Origin: Epiperipatus broadwayi
Lineage: Eukaryota; Onychophora; Udeonychophora; Euonychophora; Peripatidae
Direction of reading: 5' to 3'
NCBI GenBank assembly: GCA_028023455.1
Contig: JAQFVV010012512.1
Coordinates: 970,413-1,034,412 of the forward strand
Length of the DNA stretch: 64,000 nt
This document shows, piece after piece, positions 1 to 11,725 of this stretch. The notes beneath the pieces were generated by a model that did no database searches, was not told the origin of the DNA, and saw only the letters and a program-made list of their open reading frames with translations. Numbering within the stretch: the stretch's first letter is position 1; each line of letters begins with the position of its first letter. Made by a program: the position numbers and the translations under genes.

Positions 1-560
1 TCTATGCAAATCAATATCCGATGCTTAATATTTACTTAATATTTCGAGTGATGATGATTAATTATAATCAAAACCACATTTTAAAAAATTAACAAGACTA
101 ATAATAATAACTTGGAAACCAAATATGAAATAATTATATTTATTCACACTCTTCCCTTCAATAAATCATATTTACTAATTATACAATTGACTCAATTAAA
201 TACATAATTAAATTAAATATTTTAATGCTATATGCATAACCAACTAATTTTATATATCTGCTCATGTTACTACATATTTTGAAATAAGCTGGCTTAAAAT
301 GACATAAAAATATTCTATTGAATGCTTATTCAAGATTTCCCAATACTTATTATGTATGTCATAAAGGTAAATTTATAATGCAATGTGTATGTCATTTCTG
401 TCTTTACTTTGATACATGTGTGAAACTCTGCTCTTTAATTTGCTATCCTTAAAATAACTATGTCTAACGTATTTTGACTAGTTGGTATAAGCAGTCACAC
501 ACACTCTGTGATATGTCAACATATATATTATATTAAAATGTGTCTCTCTATATTATGCAT
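1..560. repeat. Left copy of a diverged ~555-bp direct repeat
   Basis: This stretch is repeated, with scattered substitutions and small indels, at about 2045-2600. Shared landmarks in the same order are the GAGTGATGATGAT block near 48-58 and 2088-2100, the GCTGGCTTAAAATGACATAA block near 289-308 and 2321-2340, and CTGTGATATGTCAAC near 506-520 and 2537-2551. Similarity stops just before the sushi exon. It could be a local duplication or two copies of a dispersed repeat; no terminal signals of an LTR were found. Confidence 0.75.
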
Positions 561-596
561 TGATACATAAATTATATATATATTATATATATATAG

Positions 597-833
597 GATG
601 CAGTATGACAGGTCAACAAATACCTTACGGTGAAATTGAAAGGTTATTAAGTTACAACACTGTTGATTATACCAAACCATCTTCTGACCCAAATATGACT
701 TCTCATGGATCAAATGTAAGTGTTAAATGTTTATATTCTACACGTCAATTGGTATATACATGTGTAAATAAAATCTGGAAAGAAATTGGCTCTAAATGCC
801 CACCATTAACGACAACTTCAGAAACAACTTCAA
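597..833 (+). CDS. Internal exon encoding one sushi (CCP) domain
   Basis: The 237-bp exon follows an acceptor AG at 595-596 and ends at a strong donor, CAA|GTAAGT, at 834. Both borders fall after the first base of a codon, so it is a symmetric phase 1-1 exon, as is usual for sushi modules. The translation has the four cysteines of the fold (codons at 599, 728, 761 and 797) and the tryptophan between Cys3 and Cys4 (776), with spacings of 43, 11 and 12 residues. A Thr/Ser-rich linker (PPLTTTSETTSS) follows Cys4. Sushi domains are extracellular disulphide-bonded modules of adhesion, complement-like and receptor proteins. Neighbouring exons were not identified, so the parent gene is unknown. A chance or relic exon is less likely given the splice phases. 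Confidence 0.7.
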
Positions 834-2044
834 GTAAGTAATTTATTATGAAAAAAAAGTATTGTTTGCATTTACGTGTAGCATTATACAATAAATAAAT
901 TATCATTATAAAGCAGATGATTACATTTAGAATAACTAGCTATAGCAACTGAATAAAATTACTCTGAAATCCATGGAGTGCATTACGCTTTTCTCCAATA
1001 ATAGGTTCTTTTAACAAAGAATCCTTCCCATTTCTCTTTCCATATATATATATAAGACCATTCATGGTCACATCACACCCTAGTGCTATTTATAATAACT
1101 TAAAAAATATCAAAGAAAGTTAATAAGTTGGAAAAGGGACTTGATCACTTTTATTCAGCTTATCTAAATACATGTTTTCCATGGATGCCACTAGATTGTT
1201 TTAAACCTAGATAAATATTATCTGTCCATAATGTATTGGGTTCAAACACATTCGGTACATTTTTTACTACACATGGCCTAGATGACTAATGAACAAAAAA
1301 TGACATTCTTATATTTTATCCATGTCAATAAAATTATAAGATCCCAATACCACAAAATTTATATATCCAACACTTTTATAGATATTACTAGCTCAGTTTA
1401 AGTATATTGATGAACTGATGCAAGTATACTCTTACTAATGGCTTCCAAACACACATAGTAAAGACTATTACTTGTTGTATGGCCATTAAACCTAGTTACT
1501 TAATTTACTTATTCATCGTAATATACTGATGATGATGATGATTCCATCCACAGCTTTTATAATGAACTCATAACAAATCTATCTTTATAAGCATATAGGC
1601 TCCTTCTTAAAATCATCTTATGTTAAATTGGAATTTAATTATAATACTCACTAGCATTTATATACGTTTATGGTTATTTACTCAAAAATACTTTTATAGT
1701 TAAAACTATGATTCAAACATCAATATTTATCAGTGATAATGAATGACTATCATGAATCTCACCAAATGATATTCAACTTTTTATAAACCCCTATTTACTA
1801 AACACGTTAATTATTTTTAAGATTTGATTTAATGATTATTATTTATTCAGCGATGATGGTGATCATAACTAATCTTATATTATAAAATTTAGATTCTGAT
1901 AAATCCAGAATTATTTACTTGAACAGTACTATGCGTAAACAGTGATTTATCCAGTAATATAATATCCATCTTTGATGAGGATGATCAAAACTCATGGGCA
2001 CAACATAATTCTAGCTTTTTATTATTAACCAAAGTGCCATTTCA
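834..2044. other. AT-rich non-coding stretch, probably intron
   Basis: No exon with supporting splice sites and no RNA gene was recognised. Short GATGATGATG-type runs occur near 1528-1540 and 1852-1860. If the sushi exon belongs to a live plus-strand gene, this would be its downstream intron. Confidence 0.5.
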
Positions 2045-2600
2045 AATATCATTATATGTAAATCCATATTCAACGCTTAACATTTACGAGTGATGATGAT
2101 CAATTAAAATAACAATCAAGAGAAAAAAAATATTAATAATAACTCATAAACCAAATATGGTATAATTATATTTATTAATAATCTTCCTTTTTTTATATTT
2201 ATTAAATTACTAAATATACAATTGACGCAATTAAATATATAATTAAACAAAATATCTTAATACTATGTGCATAACCAACTAGTTATATATATGCTCATGT
2301 TACTACATATTTTGAAGTAAGCTGGCTTAAAATGACATAAAAAAATATTCTATTGAATGCCTATTTAATATCTTCCCTACTTATTATATATGTCACCAAG
2401 GTAAAATTTCATTTATACAATGTGTGAGTTTTCTTTACTTTCATACATGTGTGTAACCCTGCTCTTTACTTTTCTACCTTAAAATAACTATCTACTCTAT
2501 TTTGTCTGGTTGGTGTAGTCACACACGCACACACCCTGTGATATGTCAACGTATATTATATTAAAAATGCATCCCTTTATATTATGCATGGATACATAAA
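2045..2600. repeat. Right copy of the diverged ~555-bp direct repeat
   Basis: Partner of 1-560, in the same orientation about 2.04 kb downstream. The similarity ends near 2600; the sushi exon that follows the left copy is absent here. The 2601-3050 stretch that follows is A-rich and shows no gene. Confidence 0.75.
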
Positions 2601-3051
2601 TCACATAAAAAAAACATTATTAAAACTTTGAGCAAAAATAAACCATACCAAATTTAATATGCAAAAAGACAAATAAAAAAAAACCATTATAAAGCATATA
2701 TTGATAGGTTGCTCATTTATCACATGGAATAAACAACAACAATAATAATAAAAAACATTTTAACATTACAAAATAAAGTAAAAAAAATCAAAAATAATGA
2801 AAACTAAGTTTAATGAATTTAAACTGTGTGTGTGTAATGTTATGCAGTATTGAGAATATCACAATCAATAAACAAACTTAATGTTTCTGTATCAAAAGAA
2901 AAAAAATGCTTGACTTTAGAAATTAAAGTTTACTTTTAATAAGTAAATAAGAAAAAATTGTTAATTAAATTTAAAATTTACCCGATCCATTTTCATTTCT
3001 TATTAATGTCCCAGGTTCAAATATCAGACCGTTTTCCCAATTTATAGCTTC

Positions 3052-3165
3052 AACTGGTTGGTTTGCTTGTTCCTACCATTTTAAAAGAGTTATTGCAGAT
3101 ACGTTAGATAAATATGAACTGGTTGGTTTGCTTGTTCCTACCATTTTAAAAAAGTTATTGCAGAA
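3052..3165. repeat. Tandem duplication, 66-bp period
   Basis: A unit beginning AACTGGTTGGTTTGCTTG near 3052 recurs at about 3118 with only minor differences over roughly 48 bp. Confidence 0.8.
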
Positions 3166-3166
3166 A

Positions 3167-3830
3167 AACAATAAGGATTGCCAATTCCTCAACAAGCTTT
3201 GTGTTAAATGCTTAGCCAGAGAAAGCATTTAAAATATGTCAGGAACCCCTCCCCAAACCCCTGACCATGGTTTTGTGCTTTGGAACTCCTCAGAGAGGTG
3301 TCAGGGTAGATTCAGACACTAGATCTACAAATACCAACCCAAATCCAGCATAACTAAAAGTTATCTATTGAGTGGAAAATCTGAAATTTTCAGACACCTA
3401 CATGTCTTCAAACCCAGCTATCCAACTCAAATAGCTATATGGGGCTGATAGATCTTCAGCCATACCATATATTAGTAGTCTTAGCAATATAACATTATAT
3501 AAGACTTAAGGCAGAGACTATAAATAATCAAAATAAGAGTCATAGATCACATGTCCCTATTCTCTTAAAGCTTGTAAGTTATAAACAATGAGGATTGCCA
3601 ATTCCTCAACAAGCTTTGTGTTAAATGCTTAGCCAGAGAAAGCATTTAAAATATCTGTCAGGAACACCTCCCCAAATGCCTGACCATGGTTTCGTGCTTT
3701 GGCACTCCTCAGAGAGGACAGGGTTGGTTCAGACACTAGATCTAAAAATACCAACCCTAAGCCAGCATTTCAGATACCTACATGTCTTCAAGCCCAGCTA
3801 TCCAACTCAAATATACTATTATGGTAGATT
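3167..3830. repeat. Duplicated ~250-280-bp repeat unit, 416-bp period
   Basis: Sequence starting near 3167 (GGATTGCCAATTCC, then GAAAGCATTTAAAATAT and CTGACCATGGTTT) recurs from about 3583. The first copy carries a short extra segment of about 36 bp near 3350. Both copies are clearly richer in G and C than their surroundings. No coding potential was recognised; the short reading frame in the second copy is not shared by the first. Confidence 0.8.
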
Positions 3831-4967
3831 TTAAGCATTGGCCTAAACCTAGTGTTAGATCAAGTTACAAGTTATTAGTCATTAGCATATCTATATTTAA
3901 GAGAAGTTTTTAAATGATTAAAAATACATTATAAAATCTTTGAGGTGGCATTATCCAATTACCTGCTGCTCTAATGGAATTTTTGGTTGATTGATCCATG
4001 ACCTTCCAATGCAGCTCATTTTGAGCCTCTATATTTTGCATGGGTCTCCATAGGTCAGGTGGCATTATTCTGTGGTTCATTTTTCAAGCATAGTATAGGC
4101 TTATAAGCTTAGGACAGCATCACTGTGGGAGATGGTTCTGGAATGATGAGGAAATGTGCATCTCTTCCCTCTACTTGTCAAACATTTTATTAAAAATTTG
4201 ACTGGTGTAGATTAGTTTAGCAAATCAATCAAAAATATAATGCTGAATTCTTATGCTTTAAATTCAAGCCCTATTTATACGTCTGTGATGTTTCAGGAAT
4301 GCTTTTAACCATATAACCTGTGGTGCTATAAAATACCACTACTATCATATGGTGATAACGAGAATGTATGCTTTTGTTTAGAAGAATCAACAGATAAAGC
4401 TGCTATTAAAAAGTCACTTGCTTCACAGCTCTCATAAAAAAGGCTTTAGAGTTAGCTTTGCAGCAGTTAAAGATATCTCTTATATGTATTTGTCCCTTTA
4501 AAGAAGACTCTGCTGTTTATATGCTTTTTCATTCACAATTCTTAGTCTTAGAGTATTTTTATCATAATTTTCCTATATCTACCATGTGCTCATTAACAAT
4601 TGACAAACATATTCTTTCCCCTGTTTGGTGGGTAGTTTGTCTGTTTTATGAATCATAGAGGGTTTCATTCCCTCTTAGACTCTTGAATTAATTTCCTATT
4701 CCATTTTTCTTTCACTGTAAACCTTTTTATAAAGTTTTTTTGTGTTGTTCCAGTTATTTAGGTAATTTCAAATGATCTTTTTTCAACCCTCCCTTCTGGG
4801 ATAGTTTATTGCCTAAACTTTTACTTAATTTTTGCATTAGCCTACTAGAATTAACATTAATAATCTCTCCAGTGTGGTTTTGTTCCTGTTTTTAAATCAA
4901 AATTTTTATTTTTTTATTTCAAAATTATTTTCTTTGTAATAATTTTTAATTCTTTCAAAGTCTAAAG
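3831..4967. other. Non-coding stretch, no gene recognised
   Basis: Moderately T-rich sequence. It may include the 5' untranslated part of the LINE that follows, but no boundary such as a target-site duplication was found. Confidence 0.4.
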
Positions 4968-7545
4968 ATGGCCGCTACCCCTAGTGACAAAAACCTAATC
5001 TACAACAACAAAGACCTTCAATACTTCCAGTAATTTTATCTAATTTTAAACAAAACTCAACTACAAACACAATCACCAAAGAGCCTAATTCAAGATCTCC
5101 ATCTTCTTGCCCTCTGGATTCTCCTGTACAGGCTGAGGCTTGCTCTATCAAAGGTAAAACGCAATCCAAAAAGAACAATATGACCAATAATAATGTTGCT
5201 CCAAGTACAACTGGAAACTAAAAATTCCTCATGTATGGGAGGAAAAATCAGCCTGTTAAATCTAAGCATAATTCAGAAACCTTCTCATCCATCTTTGAAA
5301 CCTCTAAAAACTTTTAATAATTGCTCCAAAGTTTGTTATTTATGATTCTCCATTTCAATCTACCAGTGCAAACAAGTCTGCCAACATTACTCCCAGTAAT
5401 ATCAGTCACATTATGGAGCTATCCTTTAATAAACATCTTTCCATAACTAGCTCCCTAAAACCACAGCATATCATTATTTCCTATGCTCAGGCCACATCCA
5501 TCACCTTGCCAAATAATCCCAATATAACCACACCACAAATACATCAAGCCAAGCTCCTTCAAAATCTGTGGGACCTCGATGAGGACAATTCTAACAATCA
5601 CCAATCAGCCACCCCAGCAACCCTCATTCCTGATCAATAACTCACACTAGAGAATCACATTGTGGTCTTAGAACAACTCAACCACACAGTTCCACTGCTT
5701 CTCCTCAAGTCACTTCATTGCTACCAGCATGACAATTCCATCATTCTGGTGGTTACAGATCTGCAATGTGTACTCCACAAGTTCCCACCACAAGTTCCCA
5801 GTATAGCAGTTCTATGACTTTATCAAACCTCCACAATCTGACAGTATGCATAAAATCTTCACCTTTCCCAATGACACACATTGCAATACGTTTTTACAAC
5901 ATGATACAAAGGCAAGCCTTCAAAAATGGATTCAAATATTTACATATGTTCTTGGTTGCAATAGACACCAATAGGCCATCCATATTTAGGTTTGTCAAAA
6001 ACTGTCACACAGAGATGGAAAGGCAGCGGCTACAGAAATAATTCAAGGCATTTGGACAAGAGATCTTATTTGAATACCTTATGGATCCTCTCACCAATGG
6101 CCTCACCTTGAACATGGCCTCCTTTCAATTCCTTCTAAAAAGGTCTCTCTTGAAATTCTTTCCACAGTAATATCAGTGGATCTATTGTCTTTGATCATCT
6201 CAATTAAAGAGATAGTCTGAAAGGACCGCAACCACCTCATTTGGGACTGTCCTCTAAAGAGATCAAATCTTGCCAGAAGAAAAAGGTCTAAATGACATTT
6301 GTGTTCTGCGCAGTTCCAACACACATGAACTTCTTCCCTCAGCTAACATCTCACCTCCCTCTGATGCTCATTCAACCATTCAGCATTTGCCATCATCCCA
6401 TCTAACAAGATTCCACAGCTGCACCACAGGACCTCCTCCTTTATGGACACATCCACTCATTCAAATGCAGAAATCGTCTTGCCCGAGTCTACCAACTCTG
6501 GTACTTCCACTACAAACAGCAAACATCAAAAGTGAGATAGTGACACCAACTCTGACAGGCAGAATTATATCATTGACATTCCCAGTAAAACTATAATGGA
6601 ACTTTCTCTTGAACCCAGGGCAAGTCTCGGACACATCAAACTTATGAGGGGAAAAGGGTGCTTTCAGCAAGGGTGCTCTGGTTTCAACCCAGGACTTGTT
6701 AGCCTCTTCTTTTCACAATCTCTCACTGTCTTCTGTTGAAGTTTCCTCAGACAATGGTGCATCATGTAATATCAAGTTAATCATTGTGCAATTCCAGCAG
6801 GAGAAAAAATAACCATGTACCTCATCTTTCTTTCAGCTCAGATCATCCCCTCTCCCTATAAAATTTTTACTCTTCTACTGTTTCTTTATTCCTCATGTCC
6901 ATCTTGAAGTCTCCACATACTTATCTCTGTTGCTAGTTTAAACATTCAGGGCCTAAATTCAATACAAAAGCCCATCACTCACAAATGCTGGTTCCAGTTC
7001 AAATCTCCCAATATCTTCTTCCTTGCCGAAACCAAACTCTCCACACATTTTAACTAAAGGATTTACTCAACTTTGTCCACCTTCAGTTTGTCAGTCTTCC
7101 TCATCTATGCACTCTGGCTACTCCAATATGCTATTATTTTTAATCAGAGAGTACACTCAGTGAATCAAAAACTATTGGACCTAACTCACTTGCTCAAAAC
7201 CATAAATATCAAACTTACCTCACCTCCTCTCCTCACAGATACCTGGGCAATACTCCAACTCCCATTCTCTCAGCCTCTGTCACAGGTCTCACCCTTTTAA
7301 ATGTTTGTGATTCATGCGGTCATGCACTCAACATGCACATGTCTCACACTTGCAACCAGACTTTTCCTGGCCTGGACTACACCCTCTTTCCACATCTCTT
7401 TTCCCTTACATATGTATCCTTCCCCTTTCACCATGTTGCTTCTGAATTTCATTTTACCATGTAATCATTTCTTTGTAAACGTTTTTTTAACTGTTGTGTA
7501 TTTGATTTTTGATGAATAAACTTTCATCACTGAAAACATTTTTTT
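4968..7545 (+). mobile_element. Non-LTR retrotransposon (LINE), degraded and internally deleted
   Basis: The segment is strikingly A/C-rich on the plus strand, unlike its flanks. A long series of interrupted frames from 4968 to about 6900 resembles a LINE ORF1. At 6925-7037 a second frame opens with VASLNIQGLNS and, 25 residues on, FFLAETKL. This is the N-terminal signature of the apurinic-endonuclease domain of LINE ORF2 (Asn in LNI, Glu in AETKL). The rest of ORF2 is missing and the sequence passes into what looks like a 3' UTR with AATAAA near 7515. Multiple stops make it inactive. The clade cannot be set from this fragment. Frames at 5413-5640, 5766-6041 and 6270-6596 are pieces of the same relic rather than genes. 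Confidence 0.65.
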
Positions 7546-8229
7546 AAGAAGAATGCAATCTGGGCCAAAATTTTTGATAGACTGTTTTAGAATCTATTTC
7601 TAACTTTTAAAAATGAATTTGAAATAGATAAAATTTCCATTAGCGAATTGTACATTATTTTTATCTAATTTTTCTTTCTTAAATGACAAATAGATTGATG
7701 ATATTAAATTCCTTTAAGAGGTGAGAATATTTGAAAGGATTGCATTATCTCACTACCACCATTACGGCGTATATATATATTAACTTTAGAAAAAATATTA
7801 ATAAAATATCTATTAACAAATAAAAGAATGTTAGCTTTTGATAATATATTATATCACCTAATAAATAAATATATACTTCCCTACACATACATGACTTTTA
7901 AATAACAATATTATACAGTTATTATATTTATTAATTATAAATTAAGCAAAAAAAATTATTTTGGAATATATAGGTGCATGTATCCATGCAGAAATATGGT
8001 TTGAAACTGATCTGATGTTAAAAAATTTGATGAGACCTTGAAACTCAATTTGACCTTCAGATTGACCTCTTCAATATGATAATAAATATTATACTTAAAA
8101 CACTTAAATCTAAATACATGCACACATTGAAATATAAATTTATTACTTAATGGAAAGCTTTGCAAATATTAAATACATTATGAGACAATTAAATATACAC
8201 ACACATATTAGTATTTTTTCTATATGACA
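7546..8229. other. AT-rich stretch without a recognised feature
   Basis: A short TA run lies near 7770-7780. No reading frame with protein-like content and no repeat structure was noticed. Confidence 0.5.
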
Positions 8230-9375
8230 TGCTTCTAAATATATGACTCCTCATTTTCTTCTGTCATATTGATCACCAACAAGTTGAATTTTTGGACTCC
8301 TCTAATGGTTTTGGCTGGCTTTCTATGTTCACTGGGATAGATATTTCTTGACTCTTTAGATTATTAAGTGGACATAATTTCTAGATGGAGGACTTCTGGT
8401 GTTCTGGAGTACCAGGACTGAAGACTGACTGCATATACCATTTTTGTAAATTTTCATATTCCTTCTTTTCTTCATAAATTCTGTAGTCTCAATAGAAATT
8501 TTATTGGTCAATTGCTGCTTCTTTCTACCATATATCTTTGTTGCAGTTTTTAAAAGTGTATGTTATTTTCTTATTAATTTCATTCAAATCTGAATCATGT
8601 TCCAAATCTACTATTACTTAAAAGTGATTTGTAAGTTCTAATTTAAAATTCATTAGAATGTTTCTGAAGATTAGAAAAATGAACTGTACATATTGATTTC
8701 TTTAATAATTTTTGTCTCTTTAATTTTACACACCTTACAGCTTAAAAATCAATGATCACTTCCTATATAAAAGTTATTAAGAACATTACAATCTTGAAAT
8801 ATGTATTTTCTCTTAGTCAAAATGTAATCAAATTCTGCTATACCTTCATTTGAATGCTTCCATGTCCATTTTCTTTTAACATTTTTCTCAAAAAAAGAAT
8901 TCATAATATAGTTTTTCTTTTTCTGAAAACTCCACAAGTCTATGTCTGTTCTCATTTCTATTACCATAACCAAAATTATCGACCTCACTTTCATCTTTCA
9001 TTTGTTTACTAATTTTAGCATTAAAGTCTTTCATACCAATTTTAAAATGTTATTTACTCTGATTAAGTCTTTTGTACATCCATATAAAAATCTACTTCAT
9101 CACTATGTTGGGGCACAAACCTGAATTATCTACACTTGGTATCTGCTATTACATTGTATAACTACTGGTGTCACTGTCTGATACACCATCAATCTCCGCA
9201 ATGTTGTTTTTAGACTTTTTATTTATAATGAATCCTACACTAGTAGTATTTCCAATATTTGTGCCTTACACTTCATCTTTTTTTCTAATTTCATGAAGTC
9301 CAATAATGTCCCATTTGATATAAGACAGTTTTTCTTCTTATTCTTAGCCTCCTGGGAATAAGAGCCATGATTTAT
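8230..9375 (-). mobile_element. RTE-type LINE endonuclease relic
   Basis: Read on the minus strand, the sequence gives in order WDIIGLHEIRKK (about 9320), GFIINKKSKNNIAEIDGVSD (about 9210), MKDFNAKIS (about 9030), NFGYGNRN (about 8965), NSFFEKNVKRKWTWK (about 8880), FDYILTKRK (about 8830) and IGSDH (about 8750). This is the exonuclease/endonuclease/phosphatase fold found at the N-terminus of RTE-like retrotransposon proteins; the conserved Glu, the DFNAKI block, the DYIL block and the terminal SDH are all visible. Frameshifts and stops separate the blocks, so it is inactive. Downstream minus-strand sequence to about 8230 is probably the beginning of the RT region but is too decayed to read. 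Confidence 0.75.
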
Positions 9376-10866
9376 TTTTGTCTAACCATGATTTTATATA
9401 TTTATTGAAAAAATATTTGTCATTTACACATACATTCATTCTGCCTTATCAGGCAACTGAGAAAAAAAGGTAATGGTGTTTCTTGATCTTAAACTTAGAG
9501 GTAAAAAAGCCAGTAAACTCACCACACTAGCTAATGCATGTTGGTGAGCAGCCCATCCAAATTCATATACTATATGAATAATCACATAGTAATAACAACT
9601 GCAACAACAAGAACGTATGGAGTGGACATTAGGAATTTGCCCTGCTCGGTTCCTTTAAGGCCTCCAAGAGGAATCAAAGGGTTTCCTTTCAGTTAATAGC
9701 AAACTCCTTTCTGCAGCCATTTGGAGCTAAAAACACCTTAATTAAAAATAGTTTTTTTATTTTTCTAATCCCTTTTTAAAACAAGTTTGAAATCATTATC
9801 AGTGTGATATAGATGTTTTTACTTCATAATTCTTTAACCCTTTAAAGTCATTATTATTTTAAGTGAAATGTAGAAAACATCTATTAAATTTTTTGTCTCT
9901 ATTTCTACTTTTACATTACTTTGTATATATGTGTGCATGTATACACACATAACTATGTTGCTGTGTGTCATGTAACCTAACTGGTTACAATATATTAAAT
10001 CCATATTTGGTGCAATCTATACATATTTCCAGTGATGTAGCCTCTATCAATTTTGAACAGGAATCAAATTGCCCTAAATATTTTTGATCTAATATTCTTT
10101 TTATTCAACAGCCATCTTTCACTTTTTTATTATCAAGCTATCAGCCTCAATTTAAATATATTTGCTGAAAAGTAATGTGTAAACTAGGGCCATATGACAT
10201 TTTTGATTACATGAAATTGAATGTATGTATTAAAAAATCATAAAAATTATATACAATTAATGTGAAAGATTTTAAATGATTTTTCAAAAGTATTTTCATG
10301 TTAGAATATACATAATCATAAAAGAAAAAAAAGATTTCAAATTTATGTTAATATTCAAAATAACTATCATGTCTCATTTGTTATTTATTAATACTATATC
10401 ACTTTTATCCACACCATCATGCACAATGTGTACATTTGCCATATTGTAAGTGTATCCTCAGTCCAGCCTAATTACAAGTAAGAGCAGTTAAACATTCATC
10501 ACTGTAGTCCATAACAAATATTAAGTATTGAACATGCAGATTATTATAAAAAATGCTGATGTGTCTCACATATACTCTATCTAAAATTGTGCTAAGTGAA
10601 TATTAAGATATCTCTGAATTTCATGAAGAAAATGTTCAAGTTTCAATCTGTAGATGAAGTTAATTTTTCCAGTGAATATCTATGGGCAATTTTTACATTA
10701 TAAATTTTCAATGAGCTGACTCTAACTAAATTTAACATACAGATTCTCAATCCCAAGATAGTAAAGATTATGCACAATGGTTTTTTTCTTAAGCATTCAG
10801 GACTTTCTGCACATAAATTGTCAAAGATCCAAACCTGTTATGCAGATTAAGCATTCTTTTTTTGTT
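9376..10866. other. Non-coding stretch, no gene recognised
   Basis: Mostly AT-rich, with a less AT-rich patch at 9600-9740. No convincing reading frame or RNA gene was seen. Confidence 0.5.
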
Positions 10867-11031
10867 TTTAAATAATTATTATTGGAGTTTAGGATGCTGA
10901 AAGAATAGCTATCCTTCAGGTATATCTTTCAATTATTACTTTTTAATAATTTTCATTCTCATTATATTCTTTATTCATATACAAATAAGCTATTCTTTCA
11001 GCATCCTAAACTCCAATAATAATTATTTAAA
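10867..11031. repeat. Fold-back element with 44-bp perfect inverted repeats
   Basis: 10867-10910 and 10988-11031 are exact reverse complements (the arm contains GGAGTTTAGGATGCTGAAAG). They are separated by a 77-bp AT-rich loop. The structure is that of a short MITE or a snapback duplication. The perfect arms suggest a recent origin or gene conversion. No target-site duplication was identified. Confidence 0.85.
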
Positions 11032-11191
11032 TTCACACTTTCATTGCCATATAAGTCACTTTAAGTGTCAAAACTTTTTATCTCATTTCTGCCTTTAGTC
11101 TTGGGCATCCAAAGTTTCCTCTAGTACTATTTATATATATTTCATTATTTTATATAATTTTTTTTAAATGTTATATATAGAGTAAACAAGC

Positions 11192-11361
11192 TAACAAACT
11201 TTGAGAATATCCTCAACCCTTCTGGCATTGTCAGTGAGGTGCCAGGATATTCATTAGATTAAAAAATACTAGGACAAGCTTAGCACTTTATCTAATGTAT
11301 AATTGATAACGCCAGAAGCAGAAACCAGTCTGGGATTGAGGATATTCTCAAAACTTGTTAA
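11192..11361. repeat. MITE-like fold-back element
   Basis: Terminal arms of about 28 bp (11192-11219 and 11332-11361) share the core TTTGAGAATATCCTCAA with a few mismatches. Inner complementary pairs (CATTAGAT/ATCTAATG and TTCTGGC/GCCAGAA) would extend the hairpin. A diverged partial relative lies at about 11540-11725, followed by the same flanking block (GAGTTTATTAAAATTAAGT, near 11403 and 11699). Confidence 0.7.
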
Positions 11362-11725
11362 GAACTTGTTTTGTGAGCTTTATATATAAATTTGTAAACA
11401 TGAGTTTATTAAAATTAAGTTATGTGAATGATTGATTTCATCATTTATTTGTATCAAGGTTTGGTGTTTATATTGTAAAGTATTAATATATGGTGTATAT
11501 GAATTAGTTCATCCCATATGGTATTTGAGTAGATAGTGTTTATATATGAATTTAAAATTTAATTCTTCAATAGTATATTAGATAAAGGGGTTTCTAATTT
11601 TAATCTAATGAATATCCTGACTCACTGTGAAAGAGAAAGATCTGGGGTTGAGGAATTCTTAAAGTTGTTTTGAGTCATATATAATATTTGTAAATAGAGT
11701 TTATTAAAATTAAGTCATGAATTTT

